Made by a program: the position numbers and the translations under genes
Assembly (NCBI GenBank): GCA_050084985.1
Contig: JBITNC010000001.1
Span: 185,690,001-185,754,000 of the forward strand
Direction: 5' to 3'
Source of the DNA: Nageia nagi
Lineage: Eukaryota; Pinophyta
Length of the DNA stretch: 64,000 bases
Shown here: positions 14,195 to 24,300 of the stretch, one piece after another
Numbering within the stretch: position 1 is the first letter of the stretch
How the letters are laid out: the number at the start of each line of letters is the position of its first letter
The notes under the pieces: generated by a model
Told to the model about the DNA's origin: nothing
The model's database searches: none
The model's input: the letters and a program-made list of their open reading frames with translations, nothing else

Positions 14195-14960
14195 AAGAAG
14201 CATCTAACTATTTACATTGTTGCATATATAGATGATAAGGGAGTTAAGAGAGTTATAATTGATGAAGGGTCAACTTTCAATGTGGTATCTACAGTGGCAC
14301 TTGAAAATCTTGGTATACCTATTTCATATTGAGTTATCTCATGTTGGCCATAAAACCCTTCAAAAATACTTTGTCTACCACCTTGGGAGTTACGGTGATC
14401 CCTATTCAAGTTGGAGTGAGATTAGTTCCTATAGCCTATCATGTTGTTGAGGGTGAGATGTGCTATAACATTGTTTTAGGCCAATCTTGGATTGATGATA
14501 TAGAGGGCATATCATACTCAAATAATGGTTTCTTCAAGTACTTGAATGATGGTAAGATGAGAACTACATTCCAATGGATCCTAACCCCTTTAATCATTGC
14601 AACCTTATTTAAGCCCTCGATCCATTTTCATGCCTTTCAGACTACTTTTCAAGCTAGTCATGACAAGTGAGGCATCAATTTTAAGGATCCCAAATCTTCC
14701 ATGCTTGAAGAGGAGTTTGCTAATAATTACATTAATGATAAGTTTTTTTTATGTTGATGATATTGGTCTTTATTTTGATCCTTCTATTCCTATCTCATCA
14801 CATTATTCTATACCTTTGGATTTATTTGATGATCTTTTGTATTCAACCATGTTTATTTCTATCAACATGATTTTTATCCATGAGCTTGATCCTTTTTATC
14901 ATCTTCTTAATGGTGATTATTTGATCATTTTCAATATTGAATCCAAATATTTCTCCTTGT
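14195..14960 (+). pseudogene. pro: Element A protease and PR-RT linker, decayed
   Basis: This aspartic protease region matures the Gag-Pol polyprotein. The active-site strand reads 'VKRVIIDEGSTFNVVS' at about 14,235-14,285, where the usual D-G-G-S appears as D-E-G-S. After a frameshift the second half continues at 14,329-14,520, with 'LGVTVIPIQVGVRLVPIAYH' and the flap-side signature 'VLGQSWIDDIEGI', equivalent to the LGRPWI motif. The following frame, to 14,960, is the poorly conserved linker to RT. X1 cuts the linker at 14,961, and reading resumes after 18,755. It is non-functional. Confidence 0.75.
14956..14960. repeat. X1 target site duplication, left copy
   Basis: CTTGT directly left of the X1 LTR. 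It matches 18,751-18,755 exactly. Confidence 0.82.
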
Positions 14961-15458
14961 TTATGGAATTGAAGGATTCCATATAACCAATATCAGCTTG
15001 AAGTTTCTCTACCAAATCAACCATTCATCCATATACCAAATCAGAGAACAATCACACAAAAGATAACACATGATGTATAGTGGTTACTCACTATCTAGGG
15101 AGTGCATCCACATTGAACCATCATTTTATTACTTTCTTAGAAGATAACTCTCCTAAAAATTCTCAATAAAGCTTCTATAAAAGCATCTCTACAAGACAAG
15201 CATTACCATGCTTTATCAAGTTATATCAAGTTACATAATGAGAGGAGTACCTCTCTATATATAAGAACTAACCCACCCTTTAACCTTCCTTTTACCCAAG
15301 GATAAGGTTAAAGGTGTTTCTATATTTATTCCTCTTTCTATATTTATTCCTATAATGCTTTAAGGTATCTAAAAATATTTTAAGCATTAAGTGAATTTAT
15401 ATTAAGAAGAAATATTACATAATAAATATTACACAATATTACATTATAATTTTCAACA
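14961..15458 (-). repeat. X1 3' LTR (498 bp)
   Basis: On the minus strand it begins 'TGTTGAAAATTATAATG' and runs to 'CAATTCCAT' plus a decayed CA. It is homologous to 18,497-18,750 and to the X2 3' LTR at 40,352-40,784. It includes a 17-bp local duplication ('ctatatttattcct') at about 15,320-15,355 and a promoter-like 'tatatataag' at about 15,255. A GAGAGG-type tract near 15,240 is shared with X2. Confidence 0.85.
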
Positions 15459-15467
15459 CTCCCCCTT
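15459..15467 (-). promoter_or_regulatory. X1 polypurine tract
   Basis: The complement reads AAGGGGGAG immediately upstream of the 3' LTR. It is the plus-strand primer for cDNA synthesis, and the same tract type precedes the X2 3' LTR. Confidence 0.8.
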
Positions 15468-17379
15468 AATGTAAAATTGGGTAGAGAGTCAAAAATACAA
15501 AGAAGAAAGAGAGAGTTCTCCTCCAAGAGATACAAGTGAAGATGAGAACTTTTTACATCTTTGAGAAACTAATATAATATAAATAGTTCTACAATGGCTT
15601 AACTATTTAACAAATGGTTTCACAATATAATCATTAACCAAAAAATGGTTTCTTTATACAATATTAGTCATTCAACAACATGTTGACATGAAGAGCCTCC
15701 ATGAGCTTGCATACTCGAAGTAACCTACAATCTCTAGAAGAACTTGAAAGCTATAAGCAACTCAAAAATAAGATCAACTAGATACATCATATACACTCAT
15801 ATAAAATAGATTTCATCCATAAACTAATTAAATATACCAAGTCATCACATATGCACAATCAATGAAGTGATATTAATGTATTCTCAATCAAGGATAAAAA
15901 AATATCATCAATCTTTATAAAAAAAATTGATTTACGATTTTTGTGTTTATTTGTGTTTGTTTATTTTAGATCATTATTTTGTATTTGTTGAGGGTATATG
16001 AAGGTGTCATCATAACATAATACTTCATAATTTAATTCTCCCCCTTGATGGAAACTTCACCAAAGAAATACTTATGTGACCATGTTAACTTAACCATGTC
16101 ACAAATGATAAAAAACAATAGAACTGAACTAGAAGTTTAGATTTTCAAGCCACACATGCCAACTTGATCAAACACAAAGTGATGATTTATAAGCACAAGC
16201 CACATACTAAATAAACTTAACTTTACCAAGAGTGAGTCAATGTGCCACAATAAATAAACTTGACTTTACCAAGAGTGAGTCAAGATGCCATATTAACCAT
16301 GCTACTAGTTAAGATTAATATGATGAAAAGATAGCATTCATCCAATATGGATGCAATTTTCCATCAAATATTGCAATGTGAATAAGGGTGAACCTTTTTA
16401 ACCACTCCAGCATTCAATAATCATAGATAAGGTTGAACCTTTTTAAACACTCCAAGAACATAGTTATGGAGAAGGGAAAACCTTTTTAAGCACTCCATAC
16501 ACTACAAGAAGTAATGTGGCAAACAATCCATCATCATGGATCTAACTTCTCAACATGGAAGTAAAATATGGAAAATAGTATTTTATAAGTCATCATGAAG
16601 ATGCTAAGCCAACACTTATAGTCACAACCCTTCTAAGTATGAAGTAAGCATTACATCACTCCTTCTTTAGAATAAATTTATCAATGAAGTCTTGTTTTGA
16701 TGAACAATAAACACAAAGCCCCATAAAAAATTTACTTTTTGATAAAAAGATGCTTGGATTTTATATTTGATAAATTGCAATACTTGCAAAAACTTATTGC
16801 ATAATAATGGTTGTAATTAATTATTTTGTAAATTAACTTTGATAATTTTCTCAAAAAAAAATTTACTAAACAAGGCATATAATTTGCAAATTATGATAGT
16901 AATTTATTTAACTTGGATTAAAAAAAAACTATCCAAGATTTTAATCTAAGATTTGATACTTTACCAATTACTATATTTGCAACATTATTTTTATTAAAAG
17001 TTATTAAAACATAGATCAAAGTTATAATTTTCATATAGAAAAGTGATCTTTATCTTTAAGAAAATAGGGCATTAGATGTTTTATCTTTAAGAAGAGAATA
17101 AATTTAGCATAACATTTTTTTAAAAAAGTTTTAAAAATAGGATTCCACTTAAAATCCAAATCATATCTTTCACTCTTAAAAAAATTTACAATGAAACCAC
17201 TCTTGCTTTTTTAAAAAGAAAAATAGTATGTTTCCTAAAAAAAAATTTAATAATTACGATCCTCATGTTATTAAACATTTACAACTCTCATTCACTAAAT
17301 TTGCATGAGAGTAGGAAAAAAATACATAAAGACTATGATGATAAAGGGGAGATAGTGGTGATAGAGACCTGAATTAGGG
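15468..17379 (-). other. X1 internal non-coding region
   Basis: There is no recognisable gag-pol frame. The part next to the PPT (about 15,468-15,610) aligns in reverse complement with 40,230-40,345 of X2 ('gatgtaaaa', 'gttctcatct', 'cacttgtatctc'), which proves family relationship. Short recurrent phrases occur at 16,190-16,300 ('tttaccaagagtgagtcaa', twice) and 16,385-16,500 ('aacctttttaa.cactcca', three times). Confidence 0.7.
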
Positions 17380-17815
17380 ATAGGCACATGCATTCATGCA
17401 ACCTACACTACCCTTGAGGTCATACATGGCCTTAACAAGGCATGCACCTCCTTAGGTCAGATTTTACCTAGACTAGATGCGTGCCTCCTTTAGGCCAATG
17501 TGGCCTTTCCAAGGCATGCACCCCCCTTGGTTTGGATATGGCCTTGATAAAGGCATGAACCCCCCCTTGGTTTGGATGTAGCCTTGATAAATACATGCAC
17601 CTTACTTTTGGCCAATATGACCTTTCCAAGGCATGTGCCCCCCTTAGGGTTGATGCGACCCTATAGGGTACATGTTGTGTTGGGGCTAGTGTAGCCTTTG
17701 TAAAGGTCTACACTCCCCTTTAGGGTTGATGTGACCCTAATAGGGTACACATACCCTTGTTGTTATCATTGCCTTTATAGAGGTTTATGCTCCCCCTTGG
17801 GGTTGAACGACCCTT
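17380..17815. repeat. GC-rich degenerate tandem repeat inside X1
   Basis: About 430 bp are built from recurring blocks such as 'ccttggtttggat', 'ggccttgataaaggcatg', 'ctttccaaggcatg' and 'gggttgatg.gaccct', each followed by a short C-run. Several blocks are small inverted repeats (for example 'accctatagggt'). Base composition contrasts sharply with the surrounding AT-rich X1 sequence. A similar GC-rich patch lies in X2 at 33,765-34,025. Its function is unknown. Confidence 0.75.
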
Positions 17816-18328
17816 TTTTATTATTTTTGTAACAAAATAGTTTTTATTTTTTTGTTGTTTTTTTAACATATAATACAAAAAAATTAAAAAATTGTATTAT
17901 ATACTTTTTAAAGATATAAAAAAATTTGATTAAAAATTGTATAAACAAATACATAAAATTTTTAAAAATAAAGATATATATATATCTTTTTTAAAAAATA
18001 AATAGATTTTACATGCATGCAATCATGTATGCATTTTAATTTTTACAAACATATTGTAAAAATATTTGTTTAATAGCATTATAGTAGTATTGTATAAGCA
18101 AAAAAATTTCAAAACTTTTAATTGTTTCTATACTAAATAGTAACTTGCAATTTTAAGCTGTTACAACTCATCTAAGAAAGCTTACTCAAAATTTGCATAT
18201 TATTACTACACATTAAGTTTTTTTACTTAAAAATGGCAACTAACAAATTGTTAGTAAAAATAAAATAATACATAGTAAAAATTGAAGTAACATGTTAGTA
18301 AAACTAAAATAACAATATATTATCTTCT
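17816..18328 (-). other. X1 internal AT-rich spacer
   Basis: Very AT-rich sequence with T-, A- and TA-runs ('atatatatat' near 17,976). No gene is seen. Confidence 0.6.
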
Positions 18329-18480
18329 TTAATCAAATTTTGTTAGATTTAAACTCATTATAAGAAAACAAAAGAGGTTACTGATAAAAGCAAAATTTGA
18401 CCAAAAGAGGTAGATTATACCTTCAAACCCTTTTACCTCCATAGTTTGGATTGAAAATGAAGAGGAAGGACCTTTAGGGA
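18329..18480 (-). pseudogene. X1 gag start remnant
   Basis: Just inside the PBS a minus-strand frame reads 'MEVKGFEGIIYLFWSN', which resembles the opening of copia gag proteins (a phenylalanine-glycine block followed by a W-x-x-x segment). The homology stops after about 20 codons and the frame then runs into non-coding sequence. X1 is thus probably a deletion derivative of a coding copia element. The match is short, so confidence is modest. A longer frame through the LTR (to 18,628) shares this segment but is not a gene. Confidence 0.4.
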
Positions 18481-18494
18481 TAGCTCTAATACCA
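18481..18494 (-). promoter_or_regulatory. X1 primer binding site (initiator Met tRNA type)
   Basis: The complement 'TGGTATTAGAGCTA' matches the plant copia PBS TGGTATCAGAGC with one transition. It lies two bases from the 5' LTR end. Confidence 0.85.
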
Positions 18495-18496
18495 CT

Positions 18497-18750
18497 TGAT
18501 GGAATTGAAGGATTCCATATAACTAAGATCACTTTGAAGTTTCTCGAATAAATCAACCATTTATCCATATACCAATCCAAGAAACAATCACATAAAAGAT
18601 AAACCATGATGTATAGTGGTTCCTCCATATTTTAGGAGTACATCCACTTTGAACCATCATTCTATTACTTTACTAGAAGATAATTTTAATCATTAAGTGA
18701 ATTTATATTAAAGATAAATATTACACAATATTACATTACAATTTTCAACA
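18497..18750 (-). repeat. X1 5' LTR (254 bp, internally deleted)
   Basis: Homologous to 14,961-15,458 at both ends, but it lacks about 240 bp from the middle. The break falls near 18,685. Since both LTRs are identical at insertion, the deletion happened afterwards. Confidence 0.85.
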
Positions 18751-18755
18751 CTTGT
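18751..18755. repeat. X1 target site duplication, right copy
   Basis: CTTGT. Identical to 14,956-14,960. Confidence 0.82.
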
Positions 18756-19930
18756 CACAATCAAGATTTTTTTCACCATGTGATATTTGTTTTCCCCCTC
18801 ACTTTTTCCTTAATGAGGTATCTTTATTGAATTTTATGTCATATATTTCTAATCCTACCAAAGATATTACTCATATAATCCCATCCTTAAATAACTTGAA
18901 GAGGGGTCCCACATGCATGTTTGGGGCCAAGTTGAGATCAACATTAGCAATGATCCTGAGCACCCTAATATCATTTATGTTGATGATATTTTGAACGAGT
19001 CTAAGCATGACCTAGCTCTACCCATTTTATTTGAGTGTCATAAGATTTTTTCTTTTATTTATTATGATATGATAGGATTAGTTCCAAATCTTATGGTTAA
19101 TAACATTGTAACTTATATTGATACGAAACTAGTCAAGCAAAATCTTAGGAAAGTCAATCCAACCCAATCCCTTTTGATCAAGGATGAACTTCAAAAGCAC
19201 ATGAAGGCTCACTTCATAGAAATTATTGATTACCTTAAGTGGCTTTCCAATATGGTCCCTATTATTTGATCCAATGGTCATATTCATATTTGCATGTACT
19301 TTCATGATCTTAATAAGGCATTTTCTAAGGATGATTTTTCTCTACCCAATATCAATATCTTAGTTGATAATACTCCAAGATATAAGATTTTTTCCCTTAT
19401 GGATGGTTTTTCTAGCTAGAATAAAATTTGGGTTAATCCCAAAGATCAACATTAGATATCCTTTACCACCCCTCAAGGGATTACTATAGAATCATTCCTT
19501 TCAATCTTAAGAATGCTAGAGCCACCTATCAATGGGCCATGACCTATATCTTCCATGATATGATGAATGACATTGTGGAAGATTATGTCAATGATATTTT
19601 AGCCAAGCTCAAGTTATATGAAGGAAATTGGGATGTTCTTCATAAATTCTTTCATCATATTCTTGAGCATAATGTTAGGTTTAATCTTAAGAATTATGTT
19701 TTTGGTGTCACATCAAGTGAGCTTTTAAATTTCATTGTGTATAAGCAAGGAATTGAGTTGGATCCTAGAAAGGTCAAGGACATTATTTATATGCCTCCTC
19801 CTCATAATATCAAAATCTTGAGGAGTATTCAAGGTATGATCCAACCGATTCATTATTTCATAGCCTAGGTATTAGATAAGTATCACCCTTTCAATAAGAT
19901 CTTAAAGACGGGCATTGTATTTGAGTGGAA
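18756..19930 (+). pseudogene. pol (RT): Element A reverse transcriptase, decayed
   Basis: RT copies element RNA to cDNA. Visible blocks in order are: linker 'YVDDILNESKHDLALP' (18,970-19,020); 'LRKVNPTQSLLIKDELQKHM' and 'WLSNMVPI', the 'GFIRPSxSPWASPVV' region equivalent (19,140-19,265); 'YFHDLNKAFSKDDFSLPNI', equivalent to the DYRxLNKxTxKDxFPLP block; 'KIFSLMDGFSS' with the first catalytic Asp; 'ISFTTPQG'; then a frameshift and 'DYVNDILAKLK' at about 19,580, where the YVDD box reads Y-V-N-D, so one catalytic Asp is lost. The thumb region 'IELDPRKVKDIIYMPPPHN' and 'LRSIQGMIQPIHYFIA' follows. It is a clear Ty3/gypsy RT, disabled by stops, frameshifts and the D-to-N change. Confidence 0.85.
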
Positions 19931-20330
19931 TGAGAAGTACCAACAAGATTTTGACAATATTAAATTATCTCCCCACTCCTCCTATATTGATACCTCTTAG
20001 GGATTGTCTTCCTCTCTGCCTCTACCTCTTTACAATTTATTTTACTTAAGGAATTATGCTTACTCAAAATAATGATCAAGGTAAGGAGCAAGCCATATAT
20101 TACCTTAGTCGTATCCTTGTAGATTATGAGGTTAGGTATATCTATATAGAGCATCTTCATCTTTCCATTATCTTCATAGCCAAGAAATTACATCATTATA
20201 TGCTTAATCATATGACTTATGTGATTTCTCAAGCTAATCCCCTCCAATATATGATGAACAAGACTTATTATAATTCTCGCACATATATGTGGCTCATGTT
20301 TTTGTTAAAGTTTTACCTTTAGTTCATTAG
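19931..20330 (+). pseudogene. pol (RH): Element A RNase H (retroviral-type), decayed
   Basis: RNase H removes the RNA strand during cDNA synthesis. Downstream of RT, 'YQQDFDNIK' (the FxxIKxxLxxxP block) is followed by frames containing 'EQAIYYLSRILVDYEVRYIY' (equivalent to the AIYYLSKxLxxxExRY block) at about 20,090-20,150 and 'LHHYMLNHMTYVISQANPLQ' at about 20,185-20,250. Both are standard landmarks of the Ty3/gypsy RNase H and connection domain. Several frameshifts separate them. Confidence 0.75.
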
Positions 20331-20439
20331 TTAGAAATCCATTAAGGGTCATTTCATATTATATTAGTTCATAAAAATACTATTTCTTGATAATTATCCT
20401 CTTGATATTAATATCCATGACAAGGACATCTTTAATATT

Positions 20440-20880
20440 GATGAAGAGGAAGAGTTTGTCGATACTTATGGGAACTTGGCATAACTATGTACTTTGACAA
20501 ATCCAAGTTTGAGCAAGGGAGTAGTGTAGGAGTTATCTTCTTCATGTGTCATGATATAATTATCCCTTATTACTTTAAGTTGGATTTTCCTTGCACCAAT
20601 AACAATGTAGAGCACAAATCCTTTATCCTAGGTCTTAAGACCTCCATCGAACTCTAGGTAGAGAGACTCATGACCTATGATGATTCTCTTTTAGTCATTA
20701 ATCAAATACTTGGAGTTTATCAATGCCATAATAAACTATTTAAGTCCTATAGAGAGGATTTAATCAAAATCCTCATGTGTTTCAAATCTTATAATATCAA
20801 TTCATCCCTTAGACATTCCAATTAGTTTATGGATACCATGAATTCTTTAAGGTCACTTATTCCACCTAATCTTCATTGAT
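20440..20880 (+). pseudogene. pol (aRH): Element A second RNase H (aRH, Tat-lineage type), decayed
   Basis: A second RNase H-like domain follows the first, diagnostic of Tat elements, in which an archaeal/plant-type RNase H was acquired between RNase H and integrase. Seen are 'YFDKSKFEQGSSVGVIFF' (the YFDGSxxxxGxGxGVV block), 'CTNNNVEHKSFILGLKT' (the TNNxAEYxALxxGL block) and 'LMTYDDSLLVINQILG' (the GDSxLVxxQV block). Residues that differ from the usual active site: G-to-K after the first Asp, E-to-H pattern shift in the helix, and G-to-D before the third Asp. One in-frame TAG interrupts it. Confidence 0.78.
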
Positions 20881-20989
20881 GTGTTAAACACGTGGAAGTT
20901 GTGACTATCAAGGAGTCATCATTCAATTCATATTCATATTCATATTCCCCCTCATCAAATCTAGAATTAGTAATATTTTGGTTGAGTCT

Positions 20990-22240
20990 CAATACTTGTG
21001 GTACAAGTAACTTTGTGAGTACCTCAAGTTGAATGCCCTTCTTCTTGACATGTATCCTAGTGAGAAGAATGCTTTCAAGCATCATGCTACTTGGCACATG
21101 ATTTAGGATATTTCATCTATAATAAATCTTTTGGTGGATTCCTTATTGGTTATCTTGAGCTTTATGACCAACAAATTACCATGTTAGATTATCATGATGG
21201 CATTTATGGTGAACACTTTAATGGCACCATCACTAGACACATCCTAGAGATGGGTTATTATTGGCCTACCATGGAGCATGATTGTAACAAATATGTCAAA
21301 AAGTGCATTAAGTGTTAGAAACATGTCCATATTAAACATATAACATCCTAAACTCTTTAGCCTATTTAGGCTATATGGCATTTCACCCAATGGGTTTTGA
21401 TCTTGTTGGTTAGTTTGTGCCACCTTCATCTAGAGGTCAGAAGTTCATTATAACTATCACTAAGTACCTTACCATGTGGGTTGAGACAATTCCTTTAGTC
21501 TCTACTATAGGTCCTAGTATTGTATATTTCATAGAGACCCATATCATATGTTGATTTGGTATTCATACTAGGATCCTTACTTATAATGGTCCTAATTTCA
21601 TGAATCAATATGTACAAAGAATATGTAATCGATATCATATTAAGAAATAATTCTCCACATCTTATTACCCTCAAGGTAATGGTCAAGTTGAAGCAACCAA
21701 TATGATGACTATCATGACTCTTAATAAAATGATTAGTTACAATCATCACACTTGTAATAAGTATCTTCTATATGATTTGTTGGTATATTGTATTAGAATT
21801 TAGATGCCCATAGGTGCTACTACTTTCTCCCTTATCTACAATGTTGAGCATATCATGGCTCTAGAGTTTGATATTCCTTAGTTGTGCATGTGACTCAAGG
21901 ACCTTATCCTCAATGAAGAGACTCATTAGGCTCAATTGGATTAGCTCACTTTATTTGATGAGACATGTATAAATGCAATTGAGCATCACAAAGTTTATCA
22001 AGAGCATCTCAAGAGAGCATTTAATAAGAAGGTCCATCCTTGTGAGTTTCAAGTAGGCAACCTTGTTCTCAAAGAGAATTAGTAGAAATACCATCTTGAG
22101 CATCCTCTTATGGATAATTTTACCCCTAATTGGTTAGGTCCTACATTGTTAAGCACAATATTGGTTTGAGTGTATACCACCTCACTGATTTAGAAGGATA
22201 AGAAGAAATTGAGCCTATCAATATTATCTATCTTCATCCT
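20990..22240 (+). pseudogene. pol (IN): Element A integrase, decayed
   Basis: Integrase inserts cDNA into the genome. The HHCC zinc region reads 'DGIYGEHFNGTITRHILEMG', 'YYWPTMEHDCNKYVKKCIKC' (21,195-21,318), followed by a TAG where a Gln is usual. Core landmarks are 'GQKFIITITKYLTMWVETI' (21,440-21,490), 'YNGPNFMNQYVQ' (21,585-21,615) and 'YYPQGNGQVEATN' with the catalytic Glu (21,665-21,705). The C-terminal part has 'KVHPCEFQVGNLVLKEN' and 'FTPNWLGP' (22,030-22,145). The first core Asp is not clearly preserved. Stops occur throughout, several as TAG or TGA at expected Gln or Arg positions. It ends near 22,240. Confidence 0.85.
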
Positions 22241-23799
22241 TTCTATTATTGATGCTTTTGACATTGTGTGTCCATATTGTCATTATTCATTTTGTGTTTA
22301 TTTTCTCATGTCATCTTGATCACCTTCATCTTGTCATCCATTTTGAGTTGGGGGATGATACCTTATGTGTAGGTACTTTTCTTCCTCTTGGGAATTTTAT
22401 CACCTTGTGTCATTCACCTATTTGTTGTATTTTGATCATCCCATTAGGATTTGAAACTCAAGCCTATACCTCCTTTTGTGATCATTATCTAGCATACAAT
22501 ATGTGATAGGACTATATTCACTCATCTCCTAACCATCCTATGTCATGTCCTTCATCCCTTATGCATTTTGCATCTCATTTCATCACTTGCATTTATCATA
22601 TTGTTTGGTATTAAGATTGATCCTCCTCTAGGGTTGACCATTAGACATTATCTCTCAAATTATTGGTAGAGAAATCACATTCTTATACATGCATTGAAGT
22701 GGGTCCCTTATGTACCTAGAGAAGCCAAGGTATCATTTGCTATTCCTTGTGCCATTTCATATTGCTAACATCATTTTTTGTCTATTGATGTATCTTGTCA
22801 TCTTGTCCCATCCATGGTTCCTTATGAGGATATAACCACTTTGGTCATAGCCACTTTGGGTTTCCTTTTTTCATCCCCTTAGGTTTGAGAATATATTGTG
22901 ATGGTTTCTGAGGGATATCCTTATGTTATAGACAACTTGTAACATGTTTTTACATCCTTCAATGGCATATTTATTCTTTTGTCATTTAGCACTTTTGTCA
23001 TTTTTTCACTTATTTTTTTATGTATTATCATTTGCATTAGTAACATCATTATGTTTAATCATTTTATTTATCATTAGTATTCATTTTTATTGCCTCTATT
23101 TCATCTATTTTTTCCATTTTGACAAATTTTCACTTTCCCTATGTTACTACTTAGCCTTATGTGGCACCTTGATAAGCATGCATACAAATATGATCATTTA
23201 TCATCCATTTTATAAACTTAGTATTTTATGGTATTTGTATATCATTATGGATCACCCCATTCAATTTTGTTGTATTTTGAAATTGTTTTCTTGTGTTTCA
23301 AATTTTAGGGACATAAGTCTTGAAATTTGACACCTATAAAAATTGGCTATTTGATTTTTTTTTGAAGACTCAAATGATATCTATTTTTACCTAAATATTT
23401 TTCTAATTATTTATCAATATAAATACATTTAATGAATCAAATTTTAAATCCATACCTCATTATTTGATGACCTTTTGAATGCCCAATCCGAGTCTACTTG
23501 GAATGGCACCCTTTTGATGACCACTAAAGGGTGTCATACCTTGATAAGTTACCTCCATTTTGGGCTTTGTAAATAGGTCAAATGGAAAATAATTTTTAAA
23601 TTTATTGATTATACACTTACATTAAATTACCGACAATCATGTAACTTAGTGCATTTGAAATTTTGACAAGGTGGTCACTTAATATCTTTCATTGAAATTC
23701 ATTTTTTTTTACTTTTTTACTTTTTAAAATTTTGTTAAAATCCTATGTTGGGCTATTCTATGATGTCATTTTTATGTCAAATTGAATATGTTTATCTTG
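22241..23799 (+). other. Element A 3' non-coding region (left part)
   Basis: T-rich sequence after integrase with no recognisable gene. A purine block 'gagttgggggatga' occurs at 22,344, as often found shortly after IN in plant Tat/Athila elements. The hydrophobic frame at 22,944-23,330 is a by-product of T-richness. Homology to the G family begins at about 23,800, where I place the junction. Confidence 0.55.
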
Positions 23800-24300
23800 T
23801 TATCACTACATAACATGTCACATGATCTTCTTGAGTATTTCCAAATTACATGTTTATCTTGAATTACCACTATACCATCATTCTAAGGGAATTTTGCTAT
23901 CAAGTTTGTGATTGCCTACACTTTCATGGATTTTTATTTTACCACATTGATATCAAATTCTTGTAATAACATCAACCATTTAGCTACACTTCCAAATAAA
24001 TGTTGTTTTTCTATAAGATATTTTAGTGGATTAACTAGGCTAACAAATTATGTAGTGCAATACAAAAGATAATGCCTCAATGTTTCTATAGCAAAAATAA
24101 TGCCAAAGCAAAGCTTTTACATAGGTATGTATCTAGTTTCATAATCAACAAGAGTTTTGGTAAGGTATGATATTTCCCTTTCTTTATTCTCATCATCTTT
24201 CTAACACAACATTTCCTCCAAGGCATACAATGTAGCTAATATATAAAGATAAGTTGGCTTTGCAAAATCCATAGGCAATAGAATGGGAGAAATTAAAAAT
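23800..24300 (-). pseudogene. pol (RH): G1 RNase H, truncated 3' end of the unit
   Basis: The minus frame reads 'SLVNPLKYLIEKQHLFGSVA' then 'WLMLLQEFDINVV', the end of the retroviral-type RNase H, followed by linker 'NDGIVVIQDKHVIW' that also occurs before aRH in G3 (52,740-52,800). G1 stops matching G3 at about 23,800, before aRH and IN. The unit has therefore lost its second RNase H, integrase and 3' LTR, through deletion or at the array end. Confidence 0.7.

Larger units (their letters stand above)
14961..18750 (-). mobile_element. X1: non-autonomous copia-type LTR retrotransposon
   Basis: All structural hallmarks are visible on the minus strand. There are direct LTRs (18,497-18,750 as 5' LTR, 14,961-15,458 as 3' LTR) and an initiator-Met type PBS ('TGGTATTAGAGCTA', complement of 18,481-18,494) two bases inside the 5' LTR. 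A polypurine tract (complement of 15,459-15,467, 'AAGGGGGAG') abuts the 3' LTR. The target duplication CTTGT is exact at 14,956-14,960 and 18,751-18,755. The internal 3 kb has no gag-pol apart from a short gag-like start, so it must have moved using proteins from a copia relative. It carries a GC-rich repeat tract at 17,380-17,815. It split the PR-RT linker of element A and is therefore younger than A. Confidence 0.88.

Noticed and set aside
22944-23330. 128-codon plus-strand frame with very hydrophobic, membrane-like protein
   Set aside because: The hydrophobicity comes from T-rich sequence (Phe, Leu, Ile, Ser, Tyr). There is no conserved motif, and it lies in the 3' non-coding region of element A.
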